From the NCBI GenBank assembly GCA_016870365.1, contig VGBW01000002.1:124001-188000 (forward strand): 64,000 nt of DNA, given 5' to 3'. The translations under genes were made by a program, and so were the position numbers. The notes beneath the pieces were generated by a model, which was not told the DNA's origin, searched no databases, and saw only the letters and a list, made by a program, of their open reading frames with translations. Below are positions 1 through 7,638 of the stretch, piece by piece (position 1 is the first letter of the stretch; each line of letters begins with the position of its first letter). The DNA comes from Actinomycetota bacterium (GTDB taxonomy: Bacteria; Actinomycetota; Actinomycetes; Nanopelagicales; Nanopelagicaceae).

Positions 1-2
1 AA

Positions 3-299
3 ATCACTCTCCCAAAGAATCCTGCCCTTAAGAAGGTTGGTGGAGTAGTCCAATTCACCAATAATCAAGGTATAGATATTGCCTTAGTAAGGACAGGGAA
101 AGGCGCAACTGCCTTTAAAGCCTTAAATCTTGCTTGTACCCATCAAGGCTATCCTTTAAGAAAAGAGGGGAACAAGTGGGTCTGCGACAATCACCTGTCA
201 AACTTTTCCATTGCCGGTGCTGTTACCAAGGGGCCAGCAGAAAGTCCTCTTCAGAACATTCCACTAAAGGCAACAAGAACAAAAGTTACGGTTGGATAA
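3..299 (+). CDS. Rieske [2Fe-2S] protein, C-terminal part (5' end outside window)
   Basis: The open frame enters from the left edge and ends with TAA; 98 residues are visible. It carries the two Rieske cluster-binding boxes: C-T-H-Q-G (Cys45, His47 of the fragment) and C-D-N-H (Cys61, His64), which in this family ligate a [2Fe-2S] cluster used in electron transfer. The second box lacks the CPCHG consensus of cytochrome bc1 Rieske subunits, so this looks like a small secreted or membrane-attached Rieske protein rather than QcrA. The start, any signal peptide and the upstream partner are not visible. It converges on the next gene with an 8-bp gap. Confidence 0.75.
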   Translation: MTLPKNPALKKVGGVVQFTNNQGIDIALVRTGKGATAFKALNLACTHQGYPLRKEGNKWVCDNHLSNFSIAGAVTKGPAESPLQNIPLKATRTKVTVG

Positions 300-307
300 C
301 CAAGACT

Positions 308-1006
308 CTATAGACCAGGCTTGCAGGCCTGCTTTCTATTCTGCAGAGTTGAAGTAACTTCTGTCTTGGCATTTTCAACAGTCTGAAGCACATTAACCCT
401 CTGCTTCTCCTTCTTTGCAACCTCACTTATTTTGTCGCGCAGGCTGGCAGCTGACCTTTCAAAGTTTTTTGCAGCAAGCTCATAGCTTCTTGCAGCCTTA
501 GTCCAGGTGGAAGCATTTGTGGTGTACTGCTTTCCAGCCGCAGTTGTGGCTCCGACTTTTGTCGCGTTATCGGTATTAGCTTTGGCCTCAACTAAAGCAT
601 TAGCTTGTTTAGCTTTCGCATCTACAGCCTTTTGATCGAATACTTTCGCCTCTGCTTCATCGGCGGGAGCTGCTGCCTTGAGGGCAGCGATCTCGGTATC
701 AAGCATGGTTGCTGCTTGGGTAGCGGTCTCGGTAATCTTTTTTAGGCGAGCACTTGACTCAAGATAAAGATTGTTGGAATCGATACATCCAACCCAAACC
801 CAAGTTAACTTGGCCTTCTTCACAGTTGGATTCTTCACACATACATAATTATCTCCGCCAATTTTTGTCTTGGCATTGGCTTTGTTGCAAGTAGCTCCAG
901 CTTTATTGGCGGCCTGCGCCGGAATTACAGCGGTGGTTGCCATTAGTATGGAGGTTGCAGCAAATAGGGTTGCGCCTCTTCCAACTATTTTGAGTGAGTC
1001 AAGCAC
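308..1006 (-). CDS. Secreted protein of unknown function, coiled-coil rich
   Basis: 232 residues starting at GTG, with AAGGAG upstream on the coding strand. The N-terminus has a hydrophobic stretch (about residues 12-27) followed by AQA-A, a good signal peptidase I site. Next comes a small domain with four cysteines (about residues 40-75, including GDNYVCV and WVGC). Residues 80-225 are rich in Ala, Lys, Glu and Thr and read as a long helix or coiled coil. The role could be cell-surface or periplasmic. I do not recognise a family. It is monocistronic, converging on the Rieske gene. Confidence 0.7.
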   Translation of the reverse strand: MLDSLKIVGRGATLFAATSILMATTAVIPAQAANKAGATCNKANAKTKIGGDNYVCVKNPTVKKAKLTWVWVGCIDSNNLYLESSARLKKITETATQAATMLDTEIAALKAAAPADEAEAKVFDQKAVDAKAKQANALVEAKANTDNATKVGATTAAGKQYTTNASTWTKAARSYELAAKNFERSAASLRDKISEVAKKEKQRVNVLQTVENAKTEVTSTLQNRKQACKPGL

Positions 1007-1125
1007 GATTTTCTCCTTAAGAAGTAAGTGAGCTATATGGCGTCATTCTAAGGGGTAGGAATCGATATTTCGGTTAGGGAAATGCGTTAACTGCTAGAGA
1101 ATCTACTGAGAAGTTAGAGAATTCT

Positions 1126-1905
1126 CTACTTTCTCCGACCTCGGAGGCGAATATTCATCCCGAGTTTTCGCACCAGTGGTCTTGGGGCATATCTAGCTAG
1201 CTTTGAGATCACTTGGTACTGCCTGCCAGGAACGCAGATAACTTTTCCGCCCAGGGCAGCTTTCCAAGCATCTTCGACGACTTTTTCAGAAGTCAGCCAG
1301 AGCCGGTTTGGCAAGCCACTCATATTCATATTGCCCCTTTGATGAAACTCGGTTCTGGTATAGCCAGGAGCCAGGGCCAGGATTTTCACATTACTTCCTG
1401 CAATCTCTGTGTGAAGCGATTCGGTTAGAACAGTTAGATAGGACTTAGCTGCGCTATAGGTTCCACTTGCAATCCAACCAGCAATGCTTGAAACGTTAAT
1501 TATTACCCCACTATTTCGCGCCTTCATGCTTGGCAATATGGCATGCATCAATCGCATTGGGGCTGTTACTAGGACATCAAGTAATGCAATCTCATCTGAA
1601 AGATCACTTGCTAAGAAGCTCTTCTTCATTCCAAATCCAGCATTATTTACTAGTACTTCAACCGGCCTTGAAGTATTTTGTAGGCGAAGCTCAACGCGGC
1701 GAACATCTTCATCGCGACTTAGATCTGCAACTAGCACTTCAACTTCAACGCCAAAGCTTTCTTTCCACTTACCAGCGTTTTGATTTAGCCGCTCTAAATC
1801 GCGAGCGACTATCACTAGATCATGGCCTTTCTTAGCTAAGAGCTCGGCAAAGGAGGCACCAATCCCCGCTGTGGCTCCGGTGATTAGGGCAATGGGCTTT
1901 GACAT
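1126..1905 (-). CDS. Short-chain dehydrogenase/reductase (SDR)
   Basis: 259 residues, the usual length of classical SDRs, which carry out NAD(P)-dependent oxidation or reduction of alcohols and ketones. The nucleotide-binding motif TGATAGIG is at residues 9-16, NNAG at 87-90, the catalytic serine near 139-140, and Tyr150-x3-Lys154 (YSAAK). A basic C-terminus (RLRGRRK) ends the protein. The ATG overlaps the stop codon of the upstream saccharopine-dehydrogenase-like gene by one base (TAATG), so the two are translationally coupled. The substrate cannot be told from the sequence. Confidence 0.9.
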   Translation of the reverse strand: MSKPIALITGATAGIGASFAELLAKKGHDLVIVARDLERLNQNAGKWKESFGVEVEVLVADLSRDEDVRRVELRLQNTSRPVEVLVNNAGFGMKKSFLASDLSDEIALLDVLVTAPMRLMHAILPSMKARNSGVIINVSSIAGWIASGTYSAAKSYLTVLTESLHTEIAGSNVKILALAPGYTRTEFHQRGNMNMSGLPNRLWLTSEKVVEDAWKAALGGKVICVPGRQYQVISKLARYAPRPLVRKLGMNIRLRGRRK

Positions 1906-3131
1906 TACTTTACGATGTTACTGGCATCTTCTTCTCTGATGTGCCAAGAAGTGCCATATTCCTGCAGCAAATCGAGGAAAGGTTTGGCTTCAAACCACTC
2001 AGGGCCATTTACTCCTCGAGGTTGCCAAATTCCTCTTGCGATTAATTCCATAGCAATGATTGGATTTACTGCCGTTTGCCAGACAACTGCTTGATCGCCA
2101 TATTCCCCCATAGACCACTGATTATCTATGACGTTATAGATGTATACGGCTTTTGGGTCTCCAGATTTATCTAAACCCTTTACGAGTGTTCCAGCGCAAG
2201 TCTTGCCTTTCATTCTTGAACCAAGAGTTGCTGGATCTGGAAGCGATGCTGCGAGAAGATCTCTTGGAGAGACTGAGACACCTTGAACTTCCACACTTTC
2301 TTTTCGATCCATCCCCAGCATATTGATGGTCTTTAGAATCTGAATGAACTCTGCTCCAAGGCCATATTTGAAGTTAACCTTCTTTGCATCAATCTTCTGT
2401 GGAATAAGGACTACCTCTTCGTGCTCCACGTTTACACATTCAACCAGGCCAATGCCTTCTGGAAAATCAAAGACTTCCAACTCACTAAATGGCTCAGTGG
2501 TATACCAACCACGCCCATCTTCCCAAACTAGCGGGGGATTTAGGCACTCCTCGATAGTGGTCCAGATTGAGAAAGAGGGAGCAAAATCTGCCCCTTCAAC
2601 TCTCAAGTTAGAACCATCGAGGACTGTTATGGAATCGATACGCGAGAAGAGTTGATCGTTGGCATACTTAGCAAAGATATCGCTCATGCCAGGCTCTACT
2701 CCTATGCCAACCAAGGCATAGATTTTTCTCTCTTCCCAATTCCAATCTCGAGCAAATTGCTCATCGCCTAACTTCACGCCAGTTTCGCGATGTGGGTAAT
2801 GTGGGTGAGGCCTTGATAGTGACATCGCCATATCGATGTAATTGGTATTCTCAATTTCACAAGCAAGAAAAATTGGCATCACAAACCTTGGATCAACAGC
2901 GTTGATTACCACATCGGGATCTGCCTTTCGGATGAGATCGCGTAGGTCTTCAAGCTCGGCAGCGTTTACCTGGGCTGCTGAAAAGCGAGGGTCTTTGACG
3001 CGATAAACGGCCTCTTCGGCGCGTGCCAGGGTGCGATCAGCGATCACCATTGAGGTAATAAAGGACCTGCGTGAGGCGATATTTGCTATCGCTCTTCCGA
3101 CGCCCCCGGCACCTATTACTAGGGCTTTCAT
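1905..3131 (-). CDS. Saccharopine dehydrogenase family protein
   Basis: 408 residues. The N-terminus has a dinucleotide-binding fold with GAGGVG at residues 8-13 and the DxVINAVDPRF segment near residues 75-84 that is typical of the saccharopine dehydrogenase NADP-binding domain. The remainder resembles the Lys9 / carboxynorspermidine synthase C-terminal domain (motifs such as GVEPGMSDIFA near 143-153). Likely an NAD(P)-dependent C-N oxidoreductase acting on an amino acid or polyamine imine, though the substrate is not certain. It is the first gene of a two-gene minus-strand operon with the SDR. No partner pathway gene lies nearby. Confidence 0.85.
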   Translation of the reverse strand: MKALVIGAGGVGRAIANIASRRSFITSMVIADRTLARAEEAVYRVKDPRFSAAQVNAAELEDLRDLIRKADPDVVINAVDPRFVMPIFLACEIENTNYIDMAMSLSRPHPHYPHRETGVKLGDEQFARDWNWEERKIYALVGIGVEPGMSDIFAKYANDQLFSRIDSITVLDGSNLRVEGADFAPSFSIWTTIEECLNPPLVWEDGRGWYTTEPFSELEVFDFPEGIGLVECVNVEHEEVVLIPQKIDAKKVNFKYGLGAEFIQILKTINMLGMDRKESVEVQGVSVSPRDLLAASLPDPATLGSRMKGKTCAGTLVKGLDKSGDPKAVYIYNVIDNQWSMGEYGDQAVVWQTAVNPIIAMELIARGIWQPRGVNGPEWFEAKPFLDLLQEYGTSWHIREEDASNIVK

Positions 3132-3252
3132 TATTAGGAATCAACTCCAAACGAGATTGAGCGTTAGGCTATCTGAAAGGATTGAAATAAGCAATTTACC
3201 GCATAAGAATATTGAATTATCATTAGATACTTCACATTTATGACGGGAGTAA

Positions 3253-3282
3253 TTGTCTGTGAATAAAATGTGAATCTATTTT
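3253..3282 (+). promoter_or_regulatory. Promoter of tRNA-Arg
   Basis: TTGTCT (3253-3258) and TATTTT (3277-3282) are 18 bp apart. The -10 ends 7 bp before the mature tRNA 5' end, so transcription may begin at or next to base 1 of the tRNA. Confidence 0.45.
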
Positions 3283-3289
3283 CCCCTAA

Positions 3290-3365
3290 GTCCTTGTAGC
3301 TCAGTGGATAGAGCAACCGCCTCCTAAGCGGTAGGTCGCCGGTTCAACTCCGGTCAAGGACACCA
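3290..3365 (+). tRNA. tRNA-Arg (anticodon CCT)
   Basis: A full cloverleaf: 7-bp acceptor stem GTCCTTG/CAAGGAC, D-stem GCTC/GAGC, anticodon stem ACCGC/GCGGT with loop CTCCTAA (anticodon CCT, reading AGG), T-arm GCCGG/CCGGT with TTCAACT loop, discriminator A and an encoded CCA (3363-3365). Confidence 0.97.
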
Positions 3366-3718
3366 TGACTTGAATATTACTGTTCTATTTCCTGCTATGA
3401 ATACTCTAACTTCAGCATAGAGTTTTACAGCCTTAGCTAAAACTCTACCTTCGATAACGTGACCAATTGCAATCAATTGGTCAGGGCTTGATGCAAAGAA
3501 GGTTAACTTCAAATACTCCCAGACCTTTGCTGAGTCGCTATTGGGGTCGATATAGCCACCGGCATCAAAACGAGAAAAACCTGGGAGCCGACTGCCCCTG
3601 CAAATATCGGCGAGCGCAAGAAGAGTGTAAGTACCGACTTTATTCTCTTAGCTATTAAATGTCCCAGTTTTTCAAACAAAGTGCCATAATAACTGCGTGA
3701 GTGAAATTCTTCCCGCAA
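3366..3718 (-). pseudogene. Unexplained stretch with overlapping minus-strand open frames, possible gene remnant
   Basis: No confident gene lies here. On the minus strand one frame is open from about 3647 down to 3354 (inside tRNA-Arg) for 97 codons with gene-like composition, for example DAGGYIDPNSDS and IAIGHVIEGRVLAKAV, but has no ATG/GTG/TTG start after the preceding stop. A second frame, 3718-3509, starts with ATG and encodes 69 residues including a hydrophobic segment. The two overlap and together could be one gene broken by a frameshift. I do not recognise a family, and both may be chance. Confidence 0.2.
3685..3690 (+). promoter_or_regulatory. -10 element before small ORF
   Basis: CATAAT, one base off TATAAT, ends exactly 6 bp before a GTG start at 3697. 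This is the same geometry as the leaderless starts elsewhere in the window. Confidence 0.35.
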
Positions 3719-3801
3719 TAACTTCAGATGAGATAGAAACCGAGATAGACATCACGCGAGATGATGAAATCAAAGGCGATAAGCCCCCGCATCACCAATA
3801 A
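3697..3801 (+). CDS. Small acidic hypothetical protein (34 aa)
   Basis: GTG start, 34 codons, TAA stop. The product begins VSEILPAITSDE, continues with alternating acidic residues (ETEIDITRDDEIK) and ends in a basic/proline tail (GDKPPHHQ). There is no Shine-Dalgarno, but CATAAT lies 6 bp upstream of the GTG, matching the leaderless pattern of recognised genes here. It converges on the FmdB gene with an 11-bp gap. No known family; support comes from the promoter geometry and composition only. Confidence 0.4.
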   Translation: MSEILPAITSDEIETEIDITRDDEIKGDKPPHHQ

Positions 3802-3812
3802 TTAACCAAGAA

Positions 3813-4061
3813 CTAATCACTCTTTGCAGGTGGCGTAGTGGTGGCAGGAGTCGCTGGAGTTGGCTTTGGAGATTCACTCTTTTTAACTTGTGAATCGGTC
3901 TTATAAAAGCCCGATCCTTTAAAAACAATTCCGACATTGGAGTAAACCTTGCGAACTTCCTCGCCACACTCAGGGCAGAGGGATATAGGAGCATCTGTGA
4001 AGGCTTGCATTGCTTCGAAGGCATGTTCGCAGGCGGTGCATTGATACTGATATGTCGGCAC
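3813..4061 (-). CDS. FmdB family zinc-ribbon protein
   Basis: 82 residues from a GTG start. The N-terminus MPTYQYQCTACEHAFE and the later CPECGEE give the CxxC...CxxC zinc-ribbon pair of the FmdB regulatory-protein family. The hydrophobic/aromatic GSGFYKTD follows, then a low-complexity Ser/Pro/Thr/Ala tail. The family is widespread but its molecular role is not firmly known. It is transcribed alone from a leaderless-type promoter (TAAGAT, 6-bp spacer). Confidence 0.88.
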   Translation of the reverse strand: MPTYQYQCTACEHAFEAMQAFTDAPISLCPECGEEVRKVYSNVGIVFKGSGFYKTDSQVKKSESPKPTPATPATTTPPAKSD

Positions 4062-4067
4062 GGCGTA

Positions 4068-4073
4068 ATCTTA
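4068..4073 (-). promoter_or_regulatory. -10 element of FmdB gene (leaderless)
   Basis: On the coding strand TAAGAT is followed by TACGCC and then the GTG start: a TANNNT hexamer with a 6-base spacer and no ribosome binding site. Confidence 0.5.
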
Positions 4074-4109
4074 GGGATTATGAATTACCTTGGCGAATTG
4101 GAATAGTAG

Positions 4110-5900
4110 GTGAGCATGACCTTTGATCTGGCAAATACCGCACTTGCTGTTCTCGTAATCGGACTTCTAATTTCACTAGCCTTCTTGATTCCAGAAAATC
4201 AGGGTTGTCTAGGTTCATCTGCTACTTCGACTCTTCAGGGATTAAAGGTCATCTCTGGACTCTGGTTTATTGCATCTCTTGGATACTTGCTATCTAGTCT
4301 GGCTGAAATATTTGATAGCGGGATGAGCGAGATCTTGAACTCTGATATCCTTCGTTCGTTTACAACCCAGGTAACGTTAGGCAAGTTACTAACCTATCAA
4401 TTATCGGTAGCTCTTTGTGTATTTATCTTTTCTAATCTAATTAAGAAAAATGGCGGTGCCCTAGTACTTCTTCTCTTTGCAATAAGCGGAGTTGTGGCAC
4501 CACTTTTTCAAAGTCATTCCAGTTCTCAAGGAAGCCATGGTCTTGCAATTGGCTCACTGGTGATTCATGTGATAGCGCTCAGCTTTTGGATTGGCAGTGT
4601 GATTGCTCTAAAAGTCATGCCAAAGCATTTGCAGGCTTTAGCTTTGGCCCGAGTATCAACAATTGCCCTATGGTCATCACTTTCGGTGGTGCTTACCGGC
4701 CTTACTAATGCTTGGACCAGGCTGCGCTTAAGTCAAGATTGGTTTACGGGGTATGGAGCTTTAATTGGAGTAAAGCTTGTGCTTACTCTGACGGTATTTG
4801 TTGTTGCTAGCAGAATTAGAAAAGGATTAGCGGCCAATACTTTAGTTCTATTTGAAATAGGGGTGATGGCTGCGATTTTGGGAATTGGCTCCATCCTTAA
4901 TCGCTTCACTCCAAGAGAAAGTGGCGCAGTTGAATTTGATCGCGTGAGAGAGCTGGTGGGAATCTCAATGCCAGGTGAGCCCACGCTATCGCGAGTCTTC
5001 TTTGAATATGAAGCAAATGGTTTGTTTCTTGGAGCGCTGATTCTTGCTACAGCCCTTTATGTTCGAGGCGTTGTTGCGCTTGTCCGTAGGGGAGATGGAT
5101 GGCCAGTCGGTAGAACAATTTCTTTTGCTATTGGAATATCGCTTCTGGACTATGCAACAAGTGGGGGCCTGGGGCTCTATTCACATTTCTCTTTCCAGTA
5201 TCACATGATTGCGCATATGGTTTTGAGTATGATTGCACCAATTGCGATCATATTAAGTGCTCCGATAACCCTGGCGCTTAGAACTCTTCCTATAGGCCGT
5301 GATAGATCGGAGCGGGGGATTCGAGGCTTGCTCATTGCTGCGCTACATAGCAGGCCGATCCAAATTATCACCCATCCAATTGCAGCGATAGCCATATTTG
5401 ATGGCTCACTTTTTGCGCTCTACTTCACTCCACTATTTTCGAACTTAATGACTGGCCACTTCGGTCACATGATCATGAATTTTCATTTTATTGCAGCTGG
5501 CTTGCTCTTCTTTCACGTAATAGTTGGAATCGATCCGAATCCACGCAAAGTTCATCATTTGGCGCGGGTGGTGATCCTCCTTGCGGCGATGAGTATCCAT
5601 GCTTTCTTCTCAGTTGCTTTGATGTCAGCTAATGAACTAATTGATGGGGGTTACTATCAATTACTGGATCGACCATGGGCCACTGATTTGCTCAGTGATC
5701 AAAAGATGGGAGCAGCTATTGGATGGGCGATGGGTGAGATTCCTATTGTTGCCGCCCTAATCGCTACATTTATTCAATGGGTCAGAAGCGATGAAAGAGA
5801 AGCAAGGCGGGCCGATCGTCGCTCCAGCGTTGATCTTGCCGAATATAACGCCTATCTTGAGCAACTATCTGGCAGGAACGATTCATCACAGGATAAGTAG
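4110..5900 (+). CDS. CopD / caa3-type CtaG fusion membrane protein
   Basis: 596 residues with about 14-16 hydrophobic membrane segments. The first half (about residues 1-310) resembles the copper-resistance CopD domain, with a periplasmic His/Ser-rich loop (HSHSSSQGSH type) near residues 134-145. The second half (about 310-560) resembles the cytochrome c oxidase assembly factor CtaG of the caa3 type, with HMIAHMVLSM, GHFGHMIMNFHF and histidine-bearing helices that could bind copper. Likely role: copper import and delivery to the CuA/CuB sites of cytochrome oxidase. ATG at 4116 (preceded by TAGTAG and a 6-base gap) is an alternative start. The C-terminal tail is charged and cytoplasmic. The last bases overlap the -10 of the next gene. 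Confidence 0.88.
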   Translation: MSMTFDLANTALAVLVIGLLISLAFLIPENQGCLGSSATSTLQGLKVISGLWFIASLGYLLSSLAEIFDSGMSEILNSDILRSFTTQVTLGKLLTYQLSVALCVFIFSNLIKKNGGALVLLLFAISGVVAPLFQSHSSSQGSHGLAIGSLVIHVIALSFWIGSVIALKVMPKHLQALALARVSTIALWSSLSVVLTGLTNAWTRLRLSQDWFTGYGALIGVKLVLTLTVFVVASRIRKGLAANTLVLFEIGVMAAILGIGSILNRFTPRESGAVEFDRVRELVGISMPGEPTLSRVFFEYEANGLFLGALILATALYVRGVVALVRRGDGWPVGRTISFAIGISLLDYATSGGLGLYSHFSFQYHMIAHMVLSMIAPIAIILSAPITLALRTLPIGRDRSERGIRGLLIAALHSRPIQIITHPIAAIAIFDGSLFALYFTPLFSNLMTGHFGHMIMNFHFIAAGLLFFHVIVGIDPNPRKVHHLARVVILLAAMSIHAFFSVALMSANELIDGGYYQLLDRPWATDLLSDQKMGAAIGWAMGEIPIVAALIATFIQWVRSDEREARRADRRSSVDLAEYNAYLEQLSGRNDSSQDK

Positions 5901-5903
5901 TAT
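5898..5903 (+). promoter_or_regulatory. -10 element of acyl-CoA dehydrogenase (leaderless)
   Basis: TAGTAT, which begins in the stop codon of the CopD/CtaG gene, then TGTGCC, then ATG. No ribosome binding site is present. Confidence 0.45.
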
Positions 5904-5909
5904 TGTGCC

Positions 5910-7058
5910 ATGGAAAATCTCTTCAACCTTCCTGAGGAATATCAAGCGCTAAGACAGAGCGTTCGCTCGCTTGCCGAGAAGAGAATTCAACCCTTTGCGC
6001 ACGATGTTGATGCCAACTCCAGATATCCACAAGAAGCATTTGAGGCCCTTCAAGGCGCTGGTCTTGCTGCAGCCCATGTGCCAACGCAATATGGTGGCGA
6101 TGGAGCAGACGCCCTTGGTGTAGTAGTAATCATCGAAGAGGTTGCCAGAGTCTGCGCTTCAGCATCACTCATTCCTGCAGTCAATAAACTTGGATCAGTC
6201 CCGCTGATGTTAGGTGGTAGCCCTGAGCAACAAGAACGTTGGCTGACTCCACTTGCTCAAGGAAAAGGCTTTTCATATTGCCTCTCAGAATCAGAGGCTG
6301 GATCTGATGCGGCTTCAATGAAGACCAGAGCGGTAAGGAAAGGCGATGGATGGGTGTTAAATGGAAGCAAGAAGTGGATCTCTAACGCCGGAGTCTCGGA
6401 GTTCTATACCGTTCTGGCTTCAACTGATCCAGAAAGAGGCGCCAAAGGAATTACCGCATTCATAGTAGAAAAGAGCGATCCAGGTCTCTCATTTGGAGCG
6501 CCAGAGAAGAAGATGGGCTTTAAGGGATCTCCCACTCGTGAGGTTTACTTAGATAATGTGGAGATTGGCGATGACCGCAGAATTAGTGAAATAGGTGCAG
6601 GTTTTGCCCTTGCTATGAAAACTCTTGATCACACCAGAGTTACCGTCGCTGCTCAAGCGCTTGGTATTGCTCAAGGAGCATTTGAAGTTGCTACAAAATA
6701 CGCGCAAGAAAGAAAACAATTTGGCAAGCCAATCTTTGACTTTCAAGCTGTGCAATTTCTGTTGGCTGATATGGCTATGGAAATCGCTGCTGCTAGACAG
6801 TTGACCTATGCCGCAGCAAGTAAGAGTGAAAATAACGCAAGCGATTTGACTTTCTTTTCCGCCGCATCAAAGTGCTATGCAACCGATGTGGCCATGAAGG
6901 TGACAACCGATGCGGTCCAAGTCCTTGGTGGATATGGATATGTCAGTGATTATCCAGTAGAACGAATGATGCGCGACGCTAAATTGACTCAAATCTATGA
7001 GGGAACGAATCAAGTGCAGCGTCTAGTAATGGCTCGCCACCTTAACTCTCTGCTGTAA
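5910..7058 (+). CDS. Acyl-CoA dehydrogenase
   Basis: 382 residues, full family length. The order is an N-terminal helical domain, a middle beta domain with the flavin signature (SYCLSESEAGSDAAS near 127-141, and the W-x-LNGSKKWISNA stretch near 148-160), and a C-terminal helical domain with ERKQFGKPI, QVLGGYGY and the catalytic-region IYEGTNQVQR near the end. It oxidises an acyl-CoA to the 2-enoyl-CoA with FAD and an electron-transfer flavoprotein; chain-length preference cannot be told. The glutamate in YEGT matches the catalytic base of short/medium-chain members. The 3' end overlaps the convergent 5-FCL gene by 17 bp. Confidence 0.95.
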   Translation: MENLFNLPEEYQALRQSVRSLAEKRIQPFAHDVDANSRYPQEAFEALQGAGLAAAHVPTQYGGDGADALGVVVIIEEVARVCASASLIPAVNKLGSVPLMLGGSPEQQERWLTPLAQGKGFSYCLSESEAGSDAASMKTRAVRKGDGWVLNGSKKWISNAGVSEFYTVLASTDPERGAKGITAFIVEKSDPGLSFGAPEKKMGFKGSPTREVYLDNVEIGDDRRISEIGAGFALAMKTLDHTRVTVAAQALGIAQGAFEVATKYAQERKQFGKPIFDFQAVQFLLADMAMEIAAARQLTYAAASKSENNASDLTFFSAASKCYATDVAMKVTTDAVQVLGGYGYVSDYPVERMMRDAKLTQIYEGTNQVQRLVMARHLNSLL

Positions 7059-7605
7059 ACCTAACCAAGATCTCAGGTGTTGCGGCAGCATCAAGTTTGC
7101 AATCAAAACTCTCTACAGGAAGTTTTTCACTAGTTAGCTCACCGCTATAGATCAGAGCAACTTTCCAGCTATTCAACTTTGATAAAGCGCGATCATAAGA
7201 GCCTCCGCCTTGACCTAGGCGATTTCCCTCACGATCAACATGAAGAGCTGGGATTATCACCACATCAATGTCTCCCCTAAAACTTCCGCCCTTTGGTGAC
7301 CTAACTTTCCCATCAATCTCTAGATCTTCATCCCTGCCAGACCAGATAATCCAATCCAAGCCATTATCTGCAAGGCGCCTTGGCAATAAGAGAGTTTTCC
7401 CGCTTTGAATCAGTGATCTATTGAGAGCTGATGTATCTGGCTCACTTCCATATGAATGATAACTGGCAACAACCTGGGCACTCTTAACTTCTCTACTATC
7501 TAATAGATGCTGCCAAGAAGACTCTGAAATGAGAAACTCTCTCTCACTTCGAAAGCGCTGCCGCAATTGTGACTTAATTGATGACGCACTCTGGGTTGAA
7601 TCCAC
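7042..7605 (-). CDS. 5-formyltetrahydrofolate cyclo-ligase
   Basis: 187 residues from GTG. The enzyme converts 5-formyl-THF to 5,10-methenyl-THF using ATP. The family signature is clear: an N-terminal basic stretch (QLRQRFRSEREF), RLADNGLDW mid-protein, and the substrate/ATP loop DREGNRLGQGGGSYDRAL near 121-138. It sits divergent from the MoeA-like gene with a gap of only 33 bp, and this adjacency is conserved in Actinobacteria (Mycobacterium Rv0992c next to the galU-moeA1-rimJ group). Expression is probably from a leaderless promoter. Confidence 0.92.
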   Translation of the reverse strand: MDSTQSASSIKSQLRQRFRSEREFLISESSWQHLLDSREVKSAQVVASYHSYGSEPDTSALNRSLIQSGKTLLLPRRLADNGLDWIIWSGRDEDLEIDGKVRSPKGGSFRGDIDVVIIPALHVDREGNRLGQGGGSYDRALSKLNSWKVALIYSGELTSEKLPVESFDCKLDAAATPEILVRFTAES

Positions 7606-7611
7606 GGGATT

Positions 7612-7617
7612 AGCGTA
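7612..7617 (-). promoter_or_regulatory. -10 element of 5-FCL gene (leaderless)
   Basis: Coding strand TACGCT, then AATCCC, then GTG. The -10 lies 9 bp from the divergent -10 of the MoeA-like gene. Confidence 0.5.
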
Positions 7618-7626
7618 GATTCAAAG

Positions 7627-7632
7627 TATGGT
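7627..7632 (+). promoter_or_regulatory. -10 element of MoeA-like gene (leaderless)
   Basis: TATGGT, then TATCGC, then GTG. The whole divergent 5-FCL/MoeA-like control region is 33 bp. Confidence 0.5.
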
Positions 7633-7638
7633 TATCGC

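Noticed and set aside
1213-1835. Plus-strand open frames over the SDR gene
   Set aside because: They are antisense shadows of a gene with clear SDR motifs and show no family features.
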